Assembly (NCBI GenBank): GCA_902514875.1
Contig: CABXSY010000001.1
Span: 95,753-146,780 of the forward strand
Source of the DNA: an uncultured Alphaproteobacteria bacterium
GTDB lineage: Bacteria; Pseudomonadota; Alphaproteobacteria; HIMB59; GCA-002718135
Direction: 5' to 3'
DNA: 51,028 bases
Shown: piece after piece, positions 1-7,947 of the stretch
How the letters are laid out: every line of letters starts with the position of its first letter
Position numbering within the stretch: the stretch's first letter is position 1
The notes under the pieces: model-generated
Seen by the model: the letters and a program-made list of their open reading frames with translations, nothing else
Told to the model about the DNA's origin: nothing
The model's database searches: none
Translations under genes and position numbers: made by a program

Positions 1-605
1 TTCTTAAAGGTAATATTCCTTGTAGAATTGCAAGAATTAGTTTTTCAGGTGAATTAGCTTTTGAAGTTTATGTCAAATCAGATTTTGCTAATACAATGAT
101 GGACCTACTTTGGGCAAATGCAAAAAAATATGATGGATGTTTATATGGATTAGAAGCTTTAGGTGCACTTAGAGTTGAAAAAGGTCATGTAACAGCCGCT
201 GAGCTCGATGGAAGGGTAACAATTGATGATGCAGGTTTAAGCAAAATGGCTTCTACAAAAAAATCATATATTGGAAGCGCGATGAGAAAACGAGGAGTAT
301 TAAAAAATAATGATCGAGAGATTCTAGTAGGTTTCTTTCCTTCAAACTTAAAGGAAACTTTTAATGCTGGAACTATTGTCTGTGAAAAAAATAATATTAA
401 AGGACAGGGTATAGGAAGAATTACCTCAGTTACTTATTCTCCTGAACTTGGACATTGGATTGGATTAGGTTTTGTCAAAGGTGGTTTAGATAAATGGAAA
501 GATATTATTTTAGTTGGGGCAGATCCTGTAAGAAATAAACAAATGAATTTAAAAGTTGTTTCACCACATATGATTGATCCTAAAGGAGAACGAATGTATG
601 CATAG
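1..605 (+). CDS. soxA: Sarcosine oxidase alpha subunit, C-terminal part (partial)
   Basis: The reading frame is open from the first bases of the window (codons in phase with base 3), so only the last ~200 residues are present. They match the GcvT-like folate-binding end of heterotetrameric sarcosine oxidase alpha, including a GLEALGALRVEKGH stretch and a DGRVTIDDAGL stretch. The holoenzyme oxidatively demethylates sarcosine to glycine and passes the one-carbon unit to tetrahydrofolate. The gene overlaps soxG by 8 bases, the usual alpha-gamma end of soxBDAG operons. The paralogous N-methylglutamate dehydrogenase subunits share this fold, so the substrate is not certain. Confidence 0.85.
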   Translation, partial: LKGNIPCRIARISFSGELAFEVYVKSDFANTMMDLLWANAKKYDGCLYGLEALGALRVEKGHVTAAELDGRVTIDDAGLSKMASTKKSYIGSAMRKRGVLKNNDREILVGFFPSNLKETFNAGTIVCEKNNIKGQGIGRITSVTYSPELGHWIGLGFVKGGLDKWKDIILVGADPVRNKQMNLKVVSPHMIDPKGERMYA

Positions 606-1161
606 ACATTCTGCACTAGAAACAATTTATAAGGTTGGAAAATATTCATCAAGTGAGAAACAATCCCTAACATTTAAAGAATTAAAAAGTTTAGAAATTT
701 TGCAAATTGCTTGTTGGCCTGACAAAATTGATGAAATGAATAATTTACTATCAAAAGAACTAAAAATTAAAAATATTCCTAGTTTTAATAAAGGGATAAT
801 TTTTGAAAGTAAATCATTATGGAGAATGGAACCTTTGAAATGGTGGCTATTTAATAAAGAAATTGAAATAAGTGAGCAAATCGCAACAATTTTAGACATG
901 TCTCATGCTTTTACAGGTATTGAAATTACAGGAGATAATTCATCATTATTTTTAAATAGACATCTTCCAATTGATTTAAGAGCTAGGAATTTTCCAGATC
1001 TATCTTCTGCTAGCACAGCTATTCATCATGTAAGTGTTAAGCTATTTAAAATAACTTCCAATAACTACTGTCTATATATACCAAGAGGTTTTGCTTTATC
1101 AATTTGGGATATCCTTCTTGATACAGCGGATCAGTTTGGATACAAAGTATTAGAGAGATAG
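598..1161 (+). CDS. soxG: Sarcosine oxidase gamma subunit
   Basis: This is a protein of about 187 residues placed directly behind soxA, overlapping its stop codon. It starts MHRHSALE; an in-frame ATG at 574 lies deeper inside soxA and is less likely. It shows the weakly conserved pattern of SoxG, such as FTGIEITGDNSSLFLNR and IPRGFALSIWDILLDTADQFG near the end. SoxG is a small structural subunit of the four-subunit enzyme that sits against alpha. Identification rests on position plus this pattern, because SoxG proteins diverge strongly. It is probably translationally coupled to soxA. Confidence 0.82.
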   Translation: MHRHSALETIYKVGKYSSSEKQSLTFKELKSLEILQIACWPDKIDEMNNLLSKELKIKNIPSFNKGIIFESKSLWRMEPLKWWLFNKEIEISEQIATILDMSHAFTGIEITGDNSSLFLNRHLPIDLRARNFPDLSSASTAIHHVSVKLFKITSNNYCLYIPRGFALSIWDILLDTADQFGYKVLER

Positions 1162-1218
1162 ATAGATTATCTTAGGGTAACAGAAACTGGTTATAAACTA
1201 ATTACTAATGTATTTAGC

Positions 1219-1237
1219 GATTTGCATATAGCAAATT
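1219..1237. terminator. Short hairpin between convergent genes
   Basis: ATTTGC (1220-1225) and GCAAAT (1231-1236) form a 6-bp stem with an ATATA loop, between the end of soxG and the stop of the convergent gene at 1236. The 74-base gap contains nothing else recognisable. The stem is weak and lacks a long T tract, so a two-way terminator is only plausible. Confidence 0.3.
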
Positions 1238-1916
1238 AATCATTTGCATCGCCACCCCCGGCACCTTTTGCCCTAGATTCCTCTGACTCAGGAACAAAAG
1301 TTCTAAAAGCTATTTTAGATATTTGATCCCAAGATTTTTTATCAGGATTGATACCATTAGATAGCATATTATTTATATTTGATGATGGAATATTAATATC
1401 TAATTTTTGTTCATTAAAAATTTTCTTTGTGAGTAAAAGATCAAAATTTCTTTTATAATTTGTAGAGATAATTTCTCTATTAACTCTAATATTTTCTTTT
1501 GTTATTTGTACATCAATTTTTTGATCTAACAAAAACTGTGAATAGATATTTTTTTTGGCATACTTATAAAGCAAAGGTATTAGGAATATGGGGTCACTAC
1601 AATTTTTTAAAGTTAATTTAAAATCATCCCTTTTATCAATTTTTGATACTAAATAATCAATCAATCCCGGACCTATCACCAAAAAAGATTTATTTTTACA
1701 ATCAAACTCATCATTTATTTTTGACGGATCTATACTGGCATTAAAAGTGTTATCTAATTCTTCAATTTTTGATTTTAATAATTTGATCCCACCCAAACCA
1801 AATATTTCAAGCCATGTTGTAATAAATGCAGCATCTTCATCTGATCCATAAGTGAATCCTAATCCTGAAAAGGCTCTTTGTGTATTAGTGTAGACTTCAT
1901 AGTAAGAATAACTCAC
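1236..1916 (-). CDS. Conserved protein, probable DUF3726 family
   Basis: This is a protein of unknown function, about 226 residues from a GTG at 1916. That start lies five bases after the stop of the upstream gene. A longer ATG start at 1952 would overlap that gene by 31 bases and add residues unlike the family. Visible features are an N-terminal helix-like stretch with GLGFTYGSDEDAAF and a WLEIFGLGG motif, and a glycine-rich tail ending GAGGGDAND. Both resemble DUF3726 proteins, which I recall from alphaproteobacteria with a Gly-rich, Asp-ending tail; this was not checked by search. There is no signal peptide or membrane segment. It forms a two-gene unit with the 1922-3553 gene, so the two products probably act together. 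Confidence 0.6.
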   Translation of the reverse strand: MSYSYYEVYTNTQRAFSGLGFTYGSDEDAAFITTWLEIFGLGGIKLLKSKIEELDNTFNASIDPSKINDEFDCKNKSFLVIGPGLIDYLVSKIDKRDDFKLTLKNCSDPIFLIPLLYKYAKKNIYSQFLLDQKIDVQITKENIRVNREIISTNYKRNFDLLLTKKIFNEQKLDINIPSSNINNMLSNGINPDKKSWDQISKIAFRTFVPESEESRAKGAGGGDAND

Positions 1917-1921
1917 AGATA

Positions 1922-3553
1922 TTAATATGTACTCATTGTTGCAAAACCCCATTCATCAACATTTTTATTATTCAGATCTGATAAATAAGGGGCTCCAGAA
2001 AAAAAACTTACTCTTAACCATCTATCTGACTTAGGATCATAACGATTAGCTCCAAAAAAAGATAATTTAAATCTTAACATATCAATTGGCATTGTTTTTT
2101 TATCAAGAACATTATCTTGAACTTCTGAAAAAGGATAATTTTTTAAAGATTGAATTCTCTTTACAATTCCTCTGTATTCTGGGTGCATTAGCAAAAATTC
2201 ACAAATTAATTGATTTCCATCTACATTTTTTATTTGCTTAAATAAATCATTAACCATTTTTGCAATCCCTAGATTTTGCTCCAATTCACTTCCTTGTTCA
2301 TTATATCTTTCACCTAATCTAGGTTCTAACTTAGCTGCTGAAACATACCAAAATAAATAATTGCTATCTTTATTATTAAAATCAATATTTTTTATCCAAG
2401 AATATTTATCATTGATTATTTTTTTCAAATCTCCAATAGATTGATTTCCATCAATATCCATTATCTCCTCATCTGCCATATCTTCTGCTAACTCTTCTGA
2501 TATTTGAGGATACAATTCAATTAGTTGTACTCTTGCAATTTCCTTAGTATCATTATTAAAATTCGAATCACAATAATCTAAAATATCTAGCCATTTAAAT
2601 TTTTGAGAAAGATCTAGATCATTAATGTAGGAAATATATTTTTTTAAATCTTCAGAAGTTAATTTATTTTTATTAATTTGGAATTCATCACTTGTGTTAA
2701 CTTCTTCAAGATAACTTAGAGCTTTGATCAAAAGTTTTTTGTATTTTTCGAAAACTATATTATCTAACTCAATTTGAGAAATTTCTTCTAATGTCTTTGT
2801 GTACTGTTTCATCCACTTATTAATCAACTTTGGATGTTTAATGATAAAAGGTGCCATACCTAAACCTGTTGAATTACCAATACCTAAATGTTGTTTAATT
2901 TTTCTATCTAACTTTACTGCTTTTTTTGGGTTTATTTGCCTTGCAACATGTTCAACTAATTCAATACTGAATTCTCTAATTAAATAAACTGATAACATTT
3001 CTGCTCTAAAGGGTTGATTAAAAACAGTTGTATTTTTTGTATTAGTAAAATCTGATAATCCAAATTTACCACTACCATAAACAGCAGTAGTTCTTAGTAA
3101 ATACCCAACTTTATTTATTTCGTAAATATCCGGCTGATTACCATTTGAAAGACAATCGACAACATACTGAAACAGTCTTACACTTTTATTTGCTCTACTA
3201 AGAATTAACTCATATGGAGAATTTCGACCTGATTCTTGAAGGGGAATTGTTTTTTTTAATCTATTTAGATCTTCATTAGATAATTTACCTACATGTAATG
3301 TGTAGGCTGTATCCCATTTACTAGCGATGACTCTATCACTTCTATCCTTATCATCTAGGAAAGCAGAGAAACATACAAGTGAATAAGTTTGTTTATTAAT
3401 AATAATTTCATAAACAACTGTACCATAACCATCTTTATCTAAATCAAATTTTGATTTATGTATTTCCCAATTGTCGTTAATCAATCTTCTTAACATACTT
3501 CTGGAAAAACTAAGACGAGAGGGATAGCGTGAACCCATTCTTGATAGTTTCAT
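1922..3553 (-). CDS. Large conserved hypothetical protein (about 543 residues)
   Basis: I recognise no catalytic domain. The likely start is the ATG at 3553, giving MKLSRMGSRYPSRLSFSRS; an upstream ATG at 3586 adds 11 residues that look non-conserved. The protein is soluble, with no signal peptide, and is rich in charged helical segments. Distinctive stretches are SFSRSMLRRL near the N-terminus, LSRANKSVRLFQYV around residue 130, LRTTAVYGSGKFG around residue 160 and NRYDPKSDRW near the end. Similar long proteins occur next to DUF3726 genes in other proteobacteria (from memory). Here the stop lies five bases before the DUF3726 start. It diverges from the M19-like dipeptidase gene across about 87 bases, so a shared pathway is plausible but unproven. 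Confidence 0.55.
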   Translation of the reverse strand: MKLSRMGSRYPSRLSFSRSMLRRLINDNWEIHKSKFDLDKDGYGTVVYEIIINKQTYSLVCFSAFLDDKDRSDRVIASKWDTAYTLHVGKLSNEDLNRLKKTIPLQESGRNSPYELILSRANKSVRLFQYVVDCLSNGNQPDIYEINKVGYLLRTTAVYGSGKFGLSDFTNTKNTTVFNQPFRAEMLSVYLIREFSIELVEHVARQINPKKAVKLDRKIKQHLGIGNSTGLGMAPFIIKHPKLINKWMKQYTKTLEEISQIELDNIVFEKYKKLLIKALSYLEEVNTSDEFQINKNKLTSEDLKKYISYINDLDLSQKFKWLDILDYCDSNFNNDTKEIARVQLIELYPQISEELAEDMADEEIMDIDGNQSIGDLKKIINDKYSWIKNIDFNNKDSNYLFWYVSAAKLEPRLGERYNEQGSELEQNLGIAKMVNDLFKQIKNVDGNQLICEFLLMHPEYRGIVKRIQSLKNYPFSEVQDNVLDKKTMPIDMLRFKLSFFGANRYDPKSDRWLRVSFFSGAPYLSDLNNKNVDEWGFATMSTY

Positions 3554-3640
3554 GTAGCTATCGTTTTCTCTTACTTTTTGTAACATTTAATAAATATCTA
3601 TAGTTAATTTTGGTTTTTTCATTAATAGAAGTATTAATCT

Positions 3641-4627
3641 ATGTCAAAAATAAGTGAAGATATACTTCTAATTGATGGATTGGAATATTGTAACTGGAAT
3701 AGGGAATTATTTGAAAATGCCCACCAAGCTCAATTAACTGCAATCCATGCGACATTAGTGTATTGGGAAAATACTGAAGAGTCTTTCGAAAAAATAAATT
3801 ATTGGCACCGTCTTTTTAAAGAGCATGATGACATTATTGCTCACGCAAAAACTACTGAAGATATTTTACATGCTAAAAAAAATAATAAAGTTGCAATTAT
3901 TTTTGGTTTTCAAAATTCTGCTCCAATTGCGAATGATATATTTTTAATTGAAAAATTTTTTGAAGCAGGTGTGAGATTTATGCAACTCACCTATAATAAT
4001 CAGACCCCACTTGCTGGAGGATGCTTTGAACCTAAAGACTCAGGTGTTTCACGATTTGGAAAAGCTGTTATTGAAGAAATGAATAGACTTGGAATGATTG
4101 TAGATTTAAGTCATGCAGGAAAGCAAACTTGTCTTGATGCCATTGAGGTTTCAAATAAACCTGTTGCAATTTCTCATGCTAATCCAAATTTTTTTTATAG
4201 ATCTAAAAGAAACATTGACACTGATATTTTACAAAAACTTGTTAAAAAAAATGGATTTATTGGTTTAAGCTTATATCCTTATCATCTTAAAAATTTAGGT
4301 GATTGTACTATAGAAGATTTTTGTGAAATGATTAAGCAGCTTGTAAACCTAATTGGTGAAGACAATATTGGAATAGGGTCTGATCTTTGTTTAAATTGGT
4401 CTGACGATGTAGTTATGTGGATGAGAAATGGAAAGTGGACCAAAAATATCGACTATGGAGAATCTAGAGATAAAAATCCAAAATGGCCTAAGTTACCAAG
4501 TTGGTATAAGCAACCAAGTGACTTAAATAATTTATTAAATTTAATGTGTAAAAATAATATTCCAGAAAAAGTTTCTACAAAAATAATAGGTCAGAATTGG
4601 TTTAACTTCATGAAAAATCAATTTTAG
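3641..4627 (+). CDS. M19 (renal dipeptidase-like) family protein with degenerate metal site
   Basis: The 328-residue protein has the TIM-barrel sequence pattern of membrane dipeptidases. It contains GVRFMQLTYNNQ, then FGKAVIEEMNRLGM, VDLSHAG and AISHANP, and later IGIGSDLC. The last histidines (SH and SHANP) fit the second half of the zinc site. The usual N-terminal HxD ligand motif is absent: DGLEYCNW stands where DGHND is expected. The bridging Glu of the usual EG motif is replaced by Gln in GFQNSAP. It may therefore not be an ordinary dipeptidase; amide or lactone hydrolysis, or a non-metallo role, is possible. There is no signal peptide. The gene is divergent from the DUF3726-linked pair and overlaps the convergent eamA-like gene by four bases. 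Confidence 0.75.
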   Translation: MSKISEDILLIDGLEYCNWNRELFENAHQAQLTAIHATLVYWENTEESFEKINYWHRLFKEHDDIIAHAKTTEDILHAKKNNKVAIIFGFQNSAPIANDIFLIEKFFEAGVRFMQLTYNNQTPLAGGCFEPKDSGVSRFGKAVIEEMNRLGMIVDLSHAGKQTCLDAIEVSNKPVAISHANPNFFYRSKRNIDTDILQKLVKKNGFIGLSLYPYHLKNLGDCTIEDFCEMIKQLVNLIGEDNIGIGSDLCLNWSDDVVMWMRNGKWTKNIDYGESRDKNPKWPKLPSWYKQPSDLNNLLNLMCKNNIPEKVSTKIIGQNWFNFMKNQF

Positions 4628-5487
4628 TTTCTACTACTAATAAAAGAAGCTGATAGTAAACTTATTATTACAATCGAAGCACCAATCATTTGATAAGTTT
4701 CTAAATTTTCTTTTAATAAAAAAACAGCCCCTAGAACACCTACCACTGGTTCTAAATACAAAAATAAGGCAGTATATGATTGTCCAATCTTTGGGATAGC
4801 AATTAATTGTGACAAAAGTGCAAAGCTATAACATACCGAAGGAATTAAAATTAAAAGATAAATGCCGATATCAAAATTAAAATTTAAAGAAAAAAATATT
4901 TTTAATATTACAAAAAAGAAAATAGTATTAAAAACATTTATAAATATATTTATTGGTATAGGTGATATCCCCTTTAATGACATTTTTTGATTTGTTACAA
5001 TCATGCTTGTAGCTCCAAGAGAAGCAAGAAAAGCTAAAAAAATACCTACAAAATTTATTACTTTTAAAGATGGTCCTAAAACTAAAATAATTCCCAAAAA
5101 TGTAAAAAAAAAAAGAATTTTTACAGTCAAATAAATTTTTTCCTTATCAATAATAATTGAATATAAAAGTACATATATTGGATAAAGACAAAAAATTAGA
5201 ATAGTAAGGCTAACTTCGATAAATACAACTGAAGTTAATAATCCTAGAGTTAAAAATATTGAACCAACTGAAATCAATAAAAAGTAATTTATATTTTTTT
5301 TAAAATTACTAAGAAGATTTTTTTGATAAGGTATAAAAGGTAATATTATAATTGAAGCAACTGCATATCGTAAAAAAATAGCTAAACCTACTGATGCACC
5401 TGCATTATAAGCTATTTTAGTAGTAGGCCCAATTAGACCAAATAAAATCCCAGCAACTAAGGCAAAAATAACTCCAAATATGAACAT
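4624..5487 (-). CDS. EamA/DMT-family inner-membrane transporter
   Basis: This is a 287-residue, very hydrophobic protein with about ten predicted membrane segments in two similar halves, as in EamA (drug/metabolite transporter) proteins. The N-terminal FGLIGPTTKIAYNAGAS and the second-half ALFLYLEPVVGVLGAVFLLKE segment are typical of the family. Such proteins usually export amino acids or other small metabolites; the substrate cannot be read from sequence. The gene ends four bases into the convergent M19-like gene. It is divergent from the transporter ATPase at 5554, with about 66 bases between the starts. Confidence 0.85.
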   Translation of the reverse strand: MFIFGVIFALVAGILFGLIGPTTKIAYNAGASVGLAIFLRYAVASIIILPFIPYQKNLLSNFKKNINYFLLISVGSIFLTLGLLTSVVFIEVSLTILIFCLYPIYVLLYSIIIDKEKIYLTVKILFFFTFLGIILVLGPSLKVINFVGIFLAFLASLGATSMIVTNQKMSLKGISPIPINIFINVFNTIFFFVILKIFFSLNFNFDIGIYLLILIPSVCYSFALLSQLIAIPKIGQSYTALFLYLEPVVGVLGAVFLLKENLETYQMIGASIVIISLLSASFISSRN

Positions 5488-5553
5488 TTTTTAAATTAAC
5501 TTTTGACTATTTGGTTTCGTCCAGTTATTCAAGCATCATTACAAATATTTAAT

Positions 5554-6642
5554 ATGAATAATCCATCTCAAAGTTTCGTAAAATTTGAAAAGATTGATAA
5601 AAGTTATGATGGAGAAGTACTGGTAGTAAAAAACTTAAACTTGGATATTGCTAAAGGTGAATTTGTAACAATGTTGGGTCCATCAGGATCAGGTAAAACA
5701 ACAACTTTGATGATGTTAGCTGGATTTGAAACACCTACAAATGGTGAAATATTTTTAGATACTAAACCAATAAGTAAAATACCTCCTTATGAAAGAGAAA
5801 TTGGAATGGTATTTCAAAATTATGCTTTATTTCCTCATATGACAGTTGAAGAAAATTTATCCTTTCCTTTGGAAGTGAGAAAAATATCAAAACCTGAGAC
5901 AAAAGAAAAAGTACAGAAGGCACTTGATATGGTTGAGCTTGGTAATTTTGGTACCAGATTTCCAGCACAATTATCTGGAGGCCAACAGCAAAGAGTTGCT
6001 TTAGCTAGAGCACTTGTCTTTGAGCCACGTTTGGTATTAATGGATGAACCTCTAGGTGCCCTTGATAAAAATTTACGTGAACAAATGCAATATGAAATAA
6101 AACATATCCATGACAGAATAGGAATTACAGTAGTATATGTTACACATGATCAAAGTGAAGCGCTAACAATGTCAAATAGAATAGCTGTTTTTAATGATGG
6201 AGTTGTACAACAATTATCGACACCAGATATTTTATATGAAAAACCTGAAAATTCATTTGTTGCCAAATTTATTGGAGAAAATAATACTCTTAACGGAGTG
6301 GTAACAGATGTTAATGGAGAAACATGTACAGTTGAACTTGATAATGGTTTTGGAAAAGTAAAAGCATTAAAAATAAATGTAAATGAAAAAGGTGATAAAA
6401 CTCAACTTTCAATAAGACCAGAAAGAGTTACTATTGACAGTACAAATCCAGAATCAAATAATTTTGAAGGTAAGATTCAAGAATTAATATATTTAGGCGA
6501 TCATATAAGAGCAAGATTAAACGTTTGTGGAAATGATGAATTTATTGTGAAGGTTCCAAACGAAGGAAGTTTTAGTCATAAAGAGGGAGACTTACTAAAT
6601 TTAAGCTGGAATCCTGATGATGTTAGGGCTCTCGACATTTAG
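5554..6642 (+). CDS. Spermidine/putrescine-type ABC transporter ATP-binding protein
   Basis: This is the cytoplasmic ATPase of the importer encoded at 5554-10113. From the ATG at 5554 (MNNPSQSF) the Walker A GPSGSGKTT lies at residues 42-50. It is followed by the Q-loop VFQNYALFPHMT, the signature LSGGQQQRVALARAL, Walker B LVLMDEP and the switch histidine in VTHDQSEA. A C-terminal TOBE-like domain follows (SIRPERV and beyond). Length (362) and order fit PotA. A start at 5503 would add 17 residues unlike the family. It is the first gene of a cluster with binding protein and two permeases; PotA-like ATPases also serve opines, betaines and other amines, so polyamine import is not proven. Confidence 0.9.
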   Translation: MNNPSQSFVKFEKIDKSYDGEVLVVKNLNLDIAKGEFVTMLGPSGSGKTTTLMMLAGFETPTNGEIFLDTKPISKIPPYEREIGMVFQNYALFPHMTVEENLSFPLEVRKISKPETKEKVQKALDMVELGNFGTRFPAQLSGGQQQRVALARALVFEPRLVLMDEPLGALDKNLREQMQYEIKHIHDRIGITVVYVTHDQSEALTMSNRIAVFNDGVVQQLSTPDILYEKPENSFVAKFIGENNTLNGVVTDVNGETCTVELDNGFGKVKALKINVNEKGDKTQLSIRPERVTIDSTNPESNNFEGKIQELIYLGDHIRARLNVCGNDEFIVKVPNEGSFSHKEGDLLNLSWNPDDVRALDI

Positions 6643-6734
6643 GTTTAAAAATATCTATATATTTAGCCCTTTTTTTTTATTTTTAAGCCTTTTTTTTAAT
6701 TTAGCTACATGTTATTATTAAGTCATTACAGACA

Positions 6735-6748
6735 TAATCTTAAGATTA
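6735..6748. promoter_or_regulatory. 14-bp palindrome upstream of binding-protein gene
   Basis: TAATCTTAAGATTA is a perfect palindrome 25 bases upstream of the start codon of the 6773 gene, between the T-rich tract (about 6669-6698) and the ribosome site. It could be an operator. In DNA of about 30 % GC roughly nine perfect 14-bp palindromes are expected by chance in a 51-kb window, so location is the main support. Confidence 0.3.
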
Positions 6749-6772
6749 ATTAATTAAAATAGGAGGATCTAT

Positions 6773-7876
6773 ATGTCTAAATTTACAAAAGCCTTCTTAT
6801 TCGCATCTATCATTTTTGCGCCGTTTGCAGCTAATTCTGTAACTGTTGCTTCATGGGGTGGTGCTTATACAGAAAGTCAACAAAAAGCTTATGCAGATAC
6901 ATATTCTGATCCTAGCTCAATTGTGTTTGAAAACTACAATGGAGGTTTAGGTGAAGTAAGAGCTCAAGTAGAAAGTGGAAGTGTTACTTGGGACTTAGTA
7001 GATGTTCTACCATCTGATGCAATCACAGGTTGTGATGAAGGTCTTTTCGAAGATATCTCATCTGAAATTGCAGCTAATGCAGTTCCTGGACCAGCCGGTG
7101 AGTCAATGGCAGAAGATATGGAAAACAACGGACTTGAGTATCACTCAGGTTGGGATTGTTGTGTTCCACAAATTTTCTGGACATACGTTGTATTCTATGA
7201 CCCTGATGCTTTCCCTGGTGAAAAACCAGATAGTATGGCAGACTTCTTTGATACAGAAAAATTCCCTGGTAAAAGAGGTATTCATACTTGGGCAACAGGC
7301 ATTATAGAAAAAGCTATGGTAGCAGATGGTGTAAAACCAAATGCAGTTCCAACAGTTTTAGCTAACCAAACAGGTGCTATTGACAGAGCATTTGAAGTTA
7401 TGGACAGAATTAAAGACGATGTAGTATTCTGGTCAGCTGGTTCACAACCTCTTGAGTTAATAAAAAGTGGAGAAGTTGTAATGGCAGTTGCATATAATGG
7501 TCGTGTTGGTGCAGCTAACCTAGCTGAAGGAGAAAATTTTGAATATATTTGGGAAGGTCAAGTTTTAGATCAAGAGTATCTTTGTCTAACTGCTGGTGCT
7601 CCTAACAGAGAAGCAGCACTTGATTTCATGTGGCATGCTTCAACGCCTGAGGCACAAGCTGAACAAGCTAAATATATTACATATGGACCAATGAGAGCAT
7701 CTGGTATTCCAATCATTCAAAATAATGAGCCTTTTGGACCAGGTGGCGTTGAAATTATGCCTCATATGCCTAATACTCCAGATCGTTTAGCAGTTTCAAT
7801 CGTAAGTGATCCACAGTGGTGGTCAGATTACGGTGCAGAAATTAATGAGCGTTATGCTGCTTGGATGGCTAACTAA
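6773..7876 (+). CDS. Periplasmic binding protein of PotD/PotF-like ABC importer
   Basis: The 367-residue protein begins with a signal peptide (MSKFTKAFLFASIIFAPFAA, cleavage probably after NS near residue 22). The mature protein opens with VTVASWGGAYTESQQKAY, a hallmark of the polyamine/opine-type family 1 binding proteins. It captures substrate in the periplasm for the permeases at 7948-10113. The mature part carries several cysteines (GCDEG, DCC and LCLT), which may form disulfides. A strong ribosome site (AGGAGG at 6762-6767) precedes the ATG. The gene is followed by a terminator-like hairpin before the permease genes, consistent with more binding protein than permease. The ligand is unknown. 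Confidence 0.9.
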   Translation: MSKFTKAFLFASIIFAPFAANSVTVASWGGAYTESQQKAYADTYSDPSSIVFENYNGGLGEVRAQVESGSVTWDLVDVLPSDAITGCDEGLFEDISSEIAANAVPGPAGESMAEDMENNGLEYHSGWDCCVPQIFWTYVVFYDPDAFPGEKPDSMADFFDTEKFPGKRGIHTWATGIIEKAMVADGVKPNAVPTVLANQTGAIDRAFEVMDRIKDDVVFWSAGSQPLELIKSGEVVMAVAYNGRVGAANLAEGENFEYIWEGQVLDQEYLCLTAGAPNREAALDFMWHASTPEAQAEQAKYITYGPMRASGIPIIQNNEPFGPGGVEIMPHMPNTPDRLAVSIVSDPQWWSDYGAEINERYAAWMAN

Positions 7877-7907
7877 GCTTGATAAATTAAACTTTGTAAT
7901 TTAATCT

Positions 7908-7931
7908 AAAGGCGAGGATTATCTCGCCTTT
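7908..7931 (+). terminator. Intrinsic terminator/attenuator between binding protein and permease
   Basis: AAAGGCGAG (7908-7916) pairs perfectly with CTCGCCTTT (7923-7931) around a six-base loop and runs straight into a T-rich stretch. It lies 32 bases after the binding-protein stop and just before the first permease in the same direction. Partial read-through would give the usual excess of binding protein. Confidence 0.85.
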
Positions 7932-7937
7932 TTATTT

Positions 7938-7942
7938 GGAGG
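7938..7942 (+). promoter_or_regulatory. Ribosome-binding site suggesting an ATT start
   Basis: GGAGG is followed by five bases and then ATT at 7948. A TTG at 7936 overlaps this GGAGG and has no site of its own upstream, only the terminator hairpin. The next in-frame ATG is inside the first membrane segment. The site therefore favours rare ATT initiation. Confidence 0.5.
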
Positions 7943-7947
7943 TTACC

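Noticed and set aside
2799-2987. 62-codon open frame opposite the large hypothetical protein
   Set aside because: Short, no ribosome site, and inside a convincing long gene on the other strand.
6666-6698. Two T tracts (each eight or nine bases) after the PotA-like gene, looking like a terminator
   Set aside because: No stable stem precedes either tract, so an intrinsic terminator is not supported.
7002-7307. Open frame of 101 codons in another frame of the Pot-like binding-protein gene
   Set aside because: The overlapping frame encodes a complete binding protein with signal peptide and family motifs; this one has no ribosome site or recognisable domain.
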